Source: Spongilla lacustris
Lineage: Eukaryota; Porifera; Demospongiae; Spongillida; Spongillidae
Assembly: GCA_949361645.1 (NCBI GenBank)
Contig: OX442429.1
Span: 2,793,231 to 2,857,230, forward strand
Length of the DNA stretch: 64,000 bases
Reading direction: 5' to 3'
A model generated the notes under the pieces. The model had not been told where the DNA came from, did no database searches, and saw only the letters and a list, made by a program, of their open reading frames with translations. Every line of letters starts with the position of its first letter. Within the stretch, counting starts at the first letter, position 1. The position numbers and the translations under genes are program-made. Below are positions 26,101 through 32,879 of the stretch, piece by piece.

Positions 26101-29100
26101 TGCAAATACATGTACCAGAATAACAGCTATATATACCATAACCTTATCCCTGTAAATGAACGCTGGTCACATTTACATGTACATATACTTGTACATATTC
26201 AGGTGCATAGACCATGGTCACATGATGCAACGTTACCATGGTTATATTGGTCAGTATCATGCATGCAGCCCAAGAACACAATGTGTTGCTGTAAGAAGTT
26301 CTCTTACAGACTCTTCCTCGCTCTCTTCATCCTCCTCCTCAAACTGTGTGGAGACGTGCGGCACTCCTAAATCAAAGCTATGAGACTCCTGCCCTCTGGC
26401 CAAAGGTATGGCCACCGCACCACCAAGAGCACCACTCCCTCTGCTCGTCAGCTTGGTACTGGGGACTAGGTCCTGTGGAGGCAGCATGACATCATCACCT
26501 GCAATCGATCTGCTACCAACACATGTACATGTATTCAAGTACATGTACATGTATCCACATGCAAATGTACATTGTACACACATACATGATGTACGCAATA
26601 CACAGGTCCTTTGTACATGTATACATATGCAGCATGTTTACACACATAGTCCTGAATGTCACTTCATATGTGCACGTACTGCAAATGACCCTCAGAAACA
26701 AGTATGCAATAGACTGTAAAATGAAAACATTGCCTGCCACTGCATGTGCACACGCACACAAGTGCACTGCAGTGCAGTACACTTGTACATGTACGTGCAT
26801 ACATACATACAGTATACATGTACCACAACAAATACATGTATATACACACATACACATGTACACATCCACAGTGTATATGGATGCAATAACACCATACAAA
26901 AACACCATTACATGTACCATACAGTACCATCATGTATACCATTAAGTTATCATCACTAACAGTCAAACACAGTACACAGGCACATGTGTACACACACACA
27001 CGTACGATAAGCAGTTTTATTAATTTCATTCATATCACACATGCGCACAGCAACATAAGACACACACACACACACTGTGAAGGAAGACACAACTGACTAT
27101 GTACATGTATGAGAAGCGTGCCATCTACTGAGCCCGTAACCCTTGTAAACGTACATACATATACATGTATGGCACCACAACAGAATACATCCGCAGGTTC
27201 ACAAATGACCTAATTCCTAATCGTCCAAAGGCTCTTCCGTCCACAAAATACTATCAACATGCACGCTGCACCCCGCTGACGCTGCAAACAAAAGGGTGTG
27301 CAACGTCAGCTGATCCCGGCTTCAAGTGTCTGCACATGAATACATATTAAGCAGGCTGTTGATCGACTCATGAATGGTATTGTGGTTGCATCTTGACCTC
27401 ACACAGTTCACTAAATAAACCCACCTCCGTATACAAGACGGCCGGTAATTAAAGTAAGGGACGGTACACAACTAAACACGTGCAAACAAACAAGGTGGCC
27501 CCATGTTACCTCACTCCAGGCCACTCCAAGATCTAACCACTTCCCTCCCTCTACCCTCTCAGTCCTTCCCCCCCGCCAACCCAAACCGCGGACCAATTAG
27601 TGCACAGCTCAGAAAAGCAACTTTAATATCGTGACTGCACGGGTCAGTCCTCAAAATTTTCTCCTACTTAAGGAGCCCCTTGAAACATACATGTAAGGAT
27701 AATCATGATGCCTAAATAGCACAAAGCAATATGCCAGGCAAAGCAGAGGCATACAGCTACATGCCAGGTAAGCAGAGGTACATATTGCATTCATTCTCTG
27801 AGCCCAAGGTAAGGCTGGGCACCCCTCTCCCATCCTACAAATGAACACACACACACATACACACACCACACAAATATGTACATGCGTAAGCTACATTCCT
27901 GGTGCAGATCTACATGTAACACCTGCTTGAGGCCACCCCCACCCCTCATCACTGGCCTCACTAACACCACCACAGCCATGCATACCTACTTATCTGTACA
28001 GTGAAGTAGTAAACACAGACCATGCACAAATACATGCAGATCCATGTTACATGCAGATCACGCACACATACATGTACATGTACATGTACATGTAACACAT
28101 CTACAATGTACATGCAGATCATGCACACATATATGCAGATCATTAAGACCATGTACATGTACACATGTACATTGTACATGTACGTCATGTACACATATGC
28201 GCATACATGTGTATGATGTACACATACATGTACATGCAGATCATGTGCACATATATGCAGAGTAGGTCATGTGCACATACATCAACACACACCCACACCT
28301 CCCCCCAACACACACACACTGCATGCAATACACACTGCACATACATGTACAGTACAGTTGACATACTGATGCAGCTACTAATGGCTTATCAGACGTGGTC
28401 TTGTGCACAGGTCCTCCTAAACCTGTCTGCAGTGAAGAAACAGGTATACGAGACTGCAGGTGCTCAGACCCAGACTGTGCGGCAGGTTGCCCAGACCCAA
28501 ACTTTGCAGGAGGTGGCCCAGACCCAAACTTTGCAGGAGGTGGCCCAGACACAGACTTTGCAAAAGGTGGTCCAGAGACAGACTTCTGAGGAGGTGCCAT
28601 TTCACTGTGTGGAGGTCCTGGCCCAAGTTTTGTGGACGTAACTGTTCCAGCCTTCTTCGCAGGTTCTTGCTCTGGAGGAACTGCGGTCCCAAGTCCGACA
28701 GCCTTCAGAGGAGGCAGCGGAGCCTTTCCAGCAGGCAATGTTAGTGGTGGCAGCCCTTTCAATAACGGATTTGCTTTGTCAAGACCCTTGTGGTGGCCTG
28801 GACCCTGCCAATGAATATTGACATAGCCGTGGAATGAGCCGTTGACACATGAATATCGGCTGCACCAATTAAAATAATCATCCCATCTGTCACACCAGTT
28901 ATATAAAGTGTGCATTTTAGACAACAACCAACAAGACACAATATGATTACCATACATATATGGGACACCGTTAAACGACATAGGATCAACAGCCGTGCCA
29001 CATCAAGCACTTGTGCATACACTGTACATGATGGTACAATACATATGCATACATAATATTACCACAGTAGATCTACATGTAGTAACGGTGACAGACAGTA

Positions 29101-31661
29101 CATGTACATGCAGTTGAGATCTGTCCAATACTTGCTGCTGCTATACCTGTGCATGTACATGTGTGTATGTGTATGTGTGTGTATGTGTATGTGTTTGTGT
29201 GTGTGTGCACGTGTGTGTGTGCACGTGTGTGTGTGCACGTGTGTGTGTGCACGTGTGTGTGTGCACGCGTGTGTGTGTGTGCCCACTATTATAAGGTACT
29301 AAGAACAGCAGAGGACGATGGGATATTGTCATGTTGTGCTGTGCCAAGCAGGGGTCAAAACCCCGGTCGAACTCTGGTCCCACACAGCACTCCACTTAGT
29401 GCCTGCTTATCTATACTGCTATACAAGCTATGAATCTAATTGCGGACAAGCCGACACAAAGGTATTAGCTCCAAATCCCACCCGTGCATTGCACAGACAC
29501 ATACTGTAGTGTGCCCATACAATCATGACAGGTCTCCCACATTGCAACAAACGTACCAGCTGTGAAATCCTCCACAACTGAGACAGTACGAATATACCAA
29601 ATCTGACAGAGCCCACGTTGTGAACTGAAGATGAGTTTGCTTATCTGACACTAAGGCAAGCACTGGTAGCTAAAATGTATATTCATACATGCAGTGAAAC
29701 TGCTGCATGTGTCCACAATTCATTAACCTGCACAGGCAAGCCTTTAGCTAAAGCACCACACCTTTTATCTGGCTGTTATACATGTATATGTGTATGTATG
29801 TGAAGAGCAAATATGCATTCATGTATGCATCAGCCCACTACCCTACCATCTCTCAACTACATGTACCTGGACTACAAGTGCGTTCCATAGCCTTCAGTAA
29901 CACTTGCAGAACATATATGTATATGTAATTTCACATGCTCAAACTGCCTGACTGTGCTCAAACTGTACCCCTACCTCCCTGTGCTCAAACTGTACCCCTG
30001 CCTGCCTGTGCTCAAACTGTACCTCTGCCTGCCTGTGCTCAAACTGTACCTCTGCCTGCCTCCCTGTGCTCAAACTGTACCCCTGCCTGCCTGTGCTCAA
30101 ACTGTACCCCTGCCTGCCTGTGCTCAAACTGTACCCCTACTTGCCTGTGCTCAAACTGTATCTCTGCCTGCCTGTGCTCAAACTATACCTACTAGCCCCT
30201 CACACCACAAAGTTGTTTATTTACACATTAAGGATTTGTGTACAGGTTACTGTACTGGTCAAAATAACAACACTATGCACAGAGAAGCAACACTATGCAA
30301 TCCACTAACATACCTCCTTCAAAATAAAAGGTATAAATGGTGCCCAAATGTGCTACACTAAACAACTGGGCTTTTATGGACAACAGCTACATGTACTGTA
30401 CATGTTTAAACGTTAAATAACATCCCCTGGTGTGTCTGTGTGAAGTAGTGCATGAAATGTTGGGTGTAGTGATGAGCATGAAACGTGGAGTGTGCTGTAC
30501 GAAATATGCAGTGTGGCATGTGAAGTGTGAAGTGAGAGAATTACATGTACTTGTATGTGAAATAGGAATTAAAACATGCATATTGCGTGGTGTGTTAAGC
30601 CTATGGATTTACCCCTCCCTCTCCCTCCCAAAGTCTCTCTCTCTCTCTCCCTGTGGACCTAGTGAAAGAATGGTTAAATGCCTGGAGGCTGTATGGAGTA
30701 TGTGTGAAGTGTATGGAGTTGATGATGAGTGTGCAGAGTGTGTGAGGGGGAGTGTGCAGAGTGTGTGAAGATTGTGGAGTGTGCAGAGTGTGTGAAGATT
30801 GTGGAGTGTGCAGCAGAGTGTGTGAAGATTGTGGAGTGTGCAGAGTGTATGAAGATTGTGGAGTGTGCAGAGTGTGTGAAGATTGTGGAGTGTGCAGAGT
30901 GTGTGAAGATTGTGGAGTGTGCAGAGTGGTGAAGATTGTGGAGTGTGCATCTGGAGTGTGTGAAGATTGTGGAGTGTGCAGAGTGTGTGAAGATTGTGGA
31001 GTGTGCAGAGCATGTGGACTGTATCATGCTCCCCATGGCATATCTACACACAGGGGGACATGGGTAACAAAGTGAGGGTAATGGTGACGGTGATGGTGCA
31101 GATAATCATGTGAGGGTAGTGGTGAAAGGTGGCAAAGTTCTTGGGAATGACCAGAAACGTTGCAAATGGTGAAAACATGAAGCAGCTGTAAGTGGTCATC
31201 GTTACTATGGGGATGAAGCAGCTACATGTATACGAAACAGGGTCATCGTAACCATGGAGACAAAGTGGTCAATGCTACCATGGGGATAACGTAACACCTT
31301 AAACCCCTTCCAAGATTACAAGGACAACCGCTAAACATACATGTAAGCCAAAATTGTTATTAGTCAACCTTACAGCACTCACTTGGGAACTCCGTGGTCT
31401 CCTCTTCTTCTCCCTCTCCTGTTCCAAAAGGCTGCGATAGAAGTCATCACAAGGGTGGTTCCAAGTACTCTCACCATTTGCAAAATTGAAATAGTATATC
31501 TGACCCTTCTTGTCACTCCTGAGAAAATACAGCAGTGAGGTGTCTACATAAATTATAAACAGAATGACCCTTTCTCTGTTCTCTCTCACTCACACCAAAA
31601 ACATACATGCACACACACACATAAACGCACACACACATAAACACACACACACATAAACACA

Positions 31662-31705
<44 letters not shown>

Positions 31706-32017
31706 AACACATTTTAATAGTTGGCCACCATAAACTTTCATTGGAAAGTACTAATCTATGCACACTTACACAGGTTTCCACCCCTCAGGTAGCGGAGCCT
31801 TGATACCCTCCTTTGCTATGTACATTAGATCACTTTCTTTAATAGGGTCCAATCCCAGAATCTTGCAGTACTCGATAATTTCTAAATTGAATTTCTTCTA
31901 ATAACATTGCAATAGCTTCGTTAAATACTTACCTTCTTCCGTGGGCTCATAGTTCTCGTCATATTCTTCCTCCAACACCTCTTGGCCATCTAAAGCGTCT
32001 AGGTAAGTGGCTTCCAT
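849..32017 (-). CDS. CEP164: Centrosomal protein of 164 kDa (28 coding exons)
   Basis: CEP164 sits on the distal appendages of the mother centriole, recruits TTBK2 and docks the centriole for ciliogenesis. Coding exons on the minus strand in gene order: 31933-32017, 31770-31881, 31383-31518, 28367-28804, 27782-27834, 26308-26512, 23783-23851, 23240-23539, 20251-20597, 18151-18204, 17827-18094, 17134-17226, 16898-17059, 16492-16557, 12936-13049, 12814-12873, 11805-11855, 11683-11745, 11386-11466, 9274-9326, 7970-8146, 6423-6641, 5225-5351, 5121-5174, 4904-4999, 2981-3444, 2394-2464, 849-1009. Every junction has GT/AG ends and matching phase. The sum is 4179 nt, or 1392 residues, against about 1460 in human. 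The architecture matches the family: N-terminal WW domain, acidic/proline-rich middle, long coiled coil, and a C-terminal block resembling human (WADP...[10 protein letters not shown]). Exons 5 and 20 (53 nt each) are the least certain. The start is the first ATG before the conserved [11 protein letters not shown] motif. Confidence 0.88.
2055..2080. repeat. Poly-C tract
   Basis: An uninterrupted run of about 22-24 C in the last CEP164 intron. Similar G/C homopolymers occur at 17061-17084, 35910-35923, 53650-53664 and 54583-54598. Such runs are prone to assembly and length error. Confidence 0.9.
2640..2990. repeat. Minisatellite carrying the CEP164 exon 26 splice donor
   Basis: About a dozen copies of a 19-31 bp unit, in two length classes. 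On the gene strand each copy holds GCACACCCAG/GTAACAT, the same sequence that forms the exon 26 end and its 5' splice site at 2981/2980. The array starts at that junction and extends into the intron. Confidence 0.85.
4310..4562. repeat. Decamer minisatellite (ACCTCAGTAC)
   Basis: About 20 copies of a 10-bp unit, AGTACACCTC/AGTACACCCC, with two interspersed AGTAGATTCCAGACACCCC variants. It lies in the intron between CEP164 exons 25 and 26 and produces spurious ORFs of Ser-Thr-Pro-Gln-Tyr repeats. Confidence 0.95.
4904..9326 (-). CDS. CEP164: CEP164 exons 20-25
   Basis: Exon 20 (53 nt) is placed by phase: it is the only well-bordered segment I found that joins exon 19 (phase 0) to exon 21 (phase 2). 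Exon 21 encodes a coiled coil ([20 protein letters not shown]). Exon 22 (219 nt) is a less conserved linker. Exon 23 contains [18 protein letters not shown], which resembles the QFL...RRRQTAL block of human CEP164. Exons 24 and 25 resume coiled coil ([33 protein letters not shown]). The intron between 23 and 24 is about 50 nt. The huge 6740-7913 minisatellite lies in the intron after exon 21. Confidence 0.7.
5595..5755. repeat. Short degenerate tandem repeat
   Basis: Five or six diverged copies of a unit of about 30 bp with core ATCATGCCCATAAAAGGA, in the intron upstream of CEP164 exon 23. A smaller repeat with core GGGCAGCCATGAAGGTA lies at 5490-5560. Confidence 0.7.
6740..7913. repeat. 1.17-kb minisatellite, 19-20 bp unit
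   Basis: About 60 copies of CTCCCCTTAGACAACACAC, with a common length variant that has an extra C (CCTCCCCTTAG). It fills most of the intron between CEP164 exons 21 and 22. The two variants are interspersed, with C-containing units dominating the high-coordinate end. Confidence 0.97.
8640..9270. other. AT-rich intron segment, nothing recognised
   Basis: Part of the intron between CEP164 exons 20 and 21. Very AT-rich, with scattered ACATGTACATGT motifs. I see no ORF with homology and no structured RNA. Confidence 0.4.
9437..9523. repeat. (CA)n microsatellite
   Basis: About 43 CA dinucleotides with one TA interruption, in the intron upstream of CEP164 exon 20. Confidence 0.97.
9700..9962. repeat. 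27-bp minisatellite
   Basis: About nine copies of CACTATAGGACCATTGGCTC plus a CACACTA spacer. The units are nearly identical and the edges diverge. It lies in the intron between CEP164 exons 19 and 20. Confidence 0.95.
10050..10365. repeat. Irregular tandem repeat, about 30 bp
   Basis: Eight to ten diverged copies built from CTCTTCCTATAGAATA and CAAAGCATGCCCTG blocks with deletions. It is older than the neighbouring arrays, judging by divergence. Confidence 0.8.
11090..11386. repeat. 20-bp minisatellite seeded at the CEP164 exon 19 donor
   Basis: About 13 copies of a 20-bp unit which on the gene strand reads GGGGACAGGCAG/GTTGGGAT. The real exon 19 end is GGCCAGCAG/GTTAGGAG at 11386. Transitional units at 11341-11385 link the exon border to the homogeneous array. 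Confidence 0.9.
11386..13049 (-). CDS. CEP164: CEP164 exons 15-19: second half of the coiled coil
   Basis: Five phase-0 exons of 114, 60, 51, 63 and 81 nt, each a whole number of heptad-like coiled-coil turns. Stretches include [56 protein letters not shown] and [19 protein letters not shown]. Symmetric phase-0 exons mean exon skipping would keep the frame. Exons 16 and 19 both end at donors that seed minisatellites. Confidence 0.85.
12640..12813. repeat. 31-bp minisatellite seeded at the CEP164 exon 16 donor
   Basis: Five to six copies of a 27-31 bp unit which on the gene strand contains ATG/GTCAGTG(C/G)T. This is the same donor as at the exon 16 border (GCAGATG/GTCAGTGC, 12814/12813). The remainder of the unit is ACATGTACATG. 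Confidence 0.9.
13100..14880. other. Large CEP164 intron segment without a gene
   Basis: AT-rich intronic DNA upstream of exon 15. It contains a small GT tract at 13687-13705 and scattered ACATGTAC motifs. No coding similarity seen. Confidence 0.4.
14885..15499 (-). pseudogene. LINE reverse-transcriptase relic in a CEP164 intron
   Basis: Minus-strand relic matching the part of non-LTR retrotransposon ORFs downstream of the reverse-transcriptase core. From 15499 downward I see a KGGLGLRS block, then [18 protein letters not shown], then a CxxC...H...C knuckle (CTYC...HDAVTC). After a frame disruption comes a diverged TRPADILIP block. Stops and frameshifts show it is dead. It lies in the intron between CEP164 exons 14 and 15, in the same orientation as the gene. 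It covers the segment that would precede the + strand fragment at 42-479 in an intact element. The homology call is from motif order recalled for this family. Confidence 0.7.
16492..18204 (-). CDS. CEP164: CEP164 exons 10-14: first half of the coiled coil
   Basis: Five closely spaced exons with short introns, two of them only 56 and 74 nt. They encode a long heptad-rich coiled coil. Representative stretches are [58 protein letters not shown] and [19 protein letters not shown]. Human CEP164 has its long coiled coil in the same relative place. Exon 13 ends at 16898 with the donor that is reiterated by the minisatellite downstream. Confidence 0.85.
16605..16898. repeat. 26-bp minisatellite seeded at the CEP164 exon 13 donor
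   Basis: About ten copies, including truncated units, of a 26-bp repeat. On the gene strand it reads GAGGGAG/GTAAGGGCATGTG plus TGTAGT. The true exon 13 border at 16898/16897 is GGGAG/GTAAGGGC. Most units keep an intact consensus-like GTAAGG donor. Confidence 0.92.
17061..17084. repeat. Poly-G tract next to an acceptor
   Basis: On the gene strand, a run of about 22 C serves as the polypyrimidine tract immediately before the TAG acceptor of CEP164 exon 13. Its length could affect splicing. Confidence 0.85.
18400..20240. other. CEP164 intron 9, no gene
   Basis: AT-rich intronic DNA with a CA tract at 19018-19040 and ACATGT-rich stretches. Nothing else recognised. Confidence 0.4.
20251..20597 (-). 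CDS. CEP164: CEP164 exon 9: charged repeat region
   Basis: A 347-nt exon encoding a hydrophilic domain built from a degenerate repeat of about 10-11 residues with core EKPGHLNP (variants [24 protein letters not shown]), roughly seven copies at 20375-20540. I do not recognise the repeat from other CEP164 proteins, so it may be lineage-specific. Frame and phase (0 in, 2 out via GTAGGT) join cleanly to exons 8 and 10. Confidence 0.7.
21600..21780. mobile_element. Fold-back MITE, diverged copy
   Basis: Short non-coding element in CEP164 intron 8. Its left side (TGAGAAAGTTGG, then ATAGGATTTGAAGGCAAT and GATGTAAAAAGG) and right side (CACCAACTTTCTCAT) are terminal inverted repeats. Both match the better-preserved element at 58521-58786. 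The internal GTGCTAAATATAG block is also shared. Confidence 0.75.
22262..23092. repeat. 22-bp minisatellite with an internal inversion
   Basis: About 35 copies of a 22-bp unit (AGCTACAGCCCAGGGCATCCTT), with variants carrying ATAG or an ACATGT insertion. The first few copies (22262-22350) run in the opposite orientation to all others (22385-23092), around a spacer of about 35 bp. Confidence 0.95.
23133..23168. repeat. (CA)n microsatellite
   Basis: About 17 CA dinucleotides just downstream of CEP164 exon 8 on the gene strand. Confidence 0.95.
23240..23851 (-). CDS. CEP164: CEP164 exons 7 and 8: acidic domain
   Basis: Exon 7 (23783-23851) encodes [18 protein letters not shown]. Exon 8 (23240-23539, 300 nt) opens with [18 protein letters not shown]. 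It then runs into an extreme acidic tract of Asp and Glu containing three tandem copies of a [11 protein letters not shown] unit, at about 23268-23350. Both exons are phase 0 with clear GT/AG borders. The acidic repeat is a purine/pyrimidine-skewed coding minisatellite. Confidence 0.75.
24305..24540. repeat. 26-bp minisatellite
   Basis: Nine copies of CACACCCAGGTCATCCTCAC plus GCTGAC, nearly identical, in the intron between CEP164 exons 6 and 7. Variation is mainly CACGCT/CATGCT/CACACT. Confidence 0.95.
24545..26300. other. CEP164 intron 6, rest
   Basis: AT-rich intronic DNA without recognisable coding or structural features beyond dispersed ACATGTAC motifs. Confidence 0.4.
26308..27834 (-). 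CDS. CEP164: CEP164 exons 5 and 6
   Basis: Exon 5 (27782-27834, 53 nt) is proposed mainly because it has a good acceptor (TTTGTAG), a GTACCT donor, and exactly the phase needed to join exon 4 (phase 0) to exon 6 (phase 2). It encodes [17 protein letters not shown]. Exon 6 (26308-26512, or 26509 if the second AG is used) encodes a [14 protein letters not shown] stretch and then the acidic [12 protein letters not shown], ending at a GTAAGA donor. The acidic run fits the middle of CEP164. The intron between them is dense in ACATGTAC motifs. Confidence 0.55.
28367..28804 (-). CDS. CEP164: CEP164 exon 4: proline-rich segment with coding repeats
   Basis: A 438-nt exon in phase 0 at both ends, bounded by GCAG/GG and TCA/GTATGT. 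It encodes a Leu/Pro/Gly-rich stretch ([17 protein letters not shown]) resembling the low-complexity region behind the WW domain of vertebrate CEP164. A degenerate tandem repeat of about ten residues follows, with core GPPPAKFGS and at least four copies, at about 28465-28600. The repeat stays in frame, so copy-number changes would alter protein length only. Confidence 0.75.
29160..29282. repeat. GT-rich purine-pyrimidine repeat
   Basis: Alternating GT, with a regular GTGTGTGTGCAC 12-mer repeated about five times (29205-29270). It lies in CEP164 intron 3. Confidence 0.9.
29935..30190. repeat. 27-bp minisatellite
   Basis: About nine copies of TGTGCTCAAACTGTACCCCT plus GCCTGCC in CEP164 intron 3. 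It yields overlapping fake ORFs on both strands. Confidence 0.95.
30740..31012. repeat. 27-bp minisatellite
   Basis: About ten copies of GAAGATTGTGGAGTGTGCAG plus AGTGTGT, a few with short insertions, in CEP164 intron 3. Confidence 0.95.
31383..32017 (-). CDS. CEP164: CEP164 exons 1-3: N-terminal WW module
   Basis: Three exons encode residues 1 to about 111. The leader [14 protein letters not shown] is followed by an [20 protein letters not shown] helix and a WW domain running from about L59 to P88. The signature residues are W63, the tandem tyrosines Y74-Y75, W85 and P88. The order and spacing closely follow human CEP164, where this module binds TTBK2. A charged [11 protein letters not shown] segment follows. 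Intron 1 (31882-31932) is only 51 nt. Intron 2 (31519-31769) carries a CA microsatellite at about 31607-31700. Confidence 0.93.
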
Positions 32018-32284
32018 TTCAATTACAGCGCTCCAACTATTTAAAGTAGTAAACACAACGGTTTACGCATGCGCTGAAATTTGAATCGAAGGGGCGGTAC
32101 GGAACGTACGGTTATGGCCTTGTCAATGAGGTAGGATTAATTCAGTATTCATTTGCGACACTTTCATCTTTTAAACCATGAAGAGAAAAGCTAGAACTCT
32201 GGCGCAAGGAGAAAGGGTATGCTATCTTAATGCCACTCAACTACATAAGTTCACGGTACTGTACCAATAAACAGACGTCCAGCT
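32018..32284. promoter_or_regulatory. Divergent promoter, CEP164 / CKAP2-like
   Basis: Only 267 bp separate the CEP164 ATG (32017, minus) from the CKAP2-like ATG (32285, plus). The interval is less repetitive than its surroundings and contains CGCATGCGC at 32066-32074. That is a near-palindrome resembling an NRF1 site, a factor family that commonly drives animal bidirectional promoters. No TATA box is evident. A possible noncoding first exon or uORF (ATG at 32178, donor GTATGC at 32217) lies on the plus side. The factor assignment is inference. Confidence 0.5.
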
Positions 32285-32601
32285 ATGAAACGTCTCTCTT
32301 ACCTTATGCCTTACTGTGAAGATGGCACTAAAAAGTCGACGCAAAAACAGCCAGAAGAAAAGCAGCATTTAAAACCTTCGAACTCCGTAACACCACACAC
32401 TCGCACAGGCATTCATACATCTACATCTCATTTCAAGACGATTGCAGATTCCCAGAAAGTAACCCACCATCGACTTAGAAGAAACGTATGCCTTCCCGTG
32501 CAGAGCAGCTGTGAAAAGGAAAAACAAATTGAAAATGAAGCTCCAATGCCCGTGCATCCTAAACTTGATTCAAGCAAGCTGAGGTGAGAAGATATATACA
32601 T

Positions 32602-32685
<84 letters not shown>

Positions 32686-32841
32686 GCACACCACTCATAT
32701 GCCACACATACACACCCTCAAATGCCACACCCTCATATACACACCCACATGTACACCACTCATACACACCCTCATATGCCACACACATACACACCCTCAT
32801 ATGCACACCCACATGTACACCACTCATGCACACATACATAT

Positions 32842-32879
<38 letters not shown>

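Noticed and set aside
28241..28981. 246-residue ORF as a stand-alone gene
   Set aside because: Only 28367-28804 is coding, as CEP164 exon 4. The ends read through splice sites into intron repeats.
32178..32216. First coding exon of the CKAP2-like gene
   Set aside because: Its donor is phase 0, and no acceptor before 32285 keeps the next exon open. Treated as a possible 5' UTR exon or uORF.
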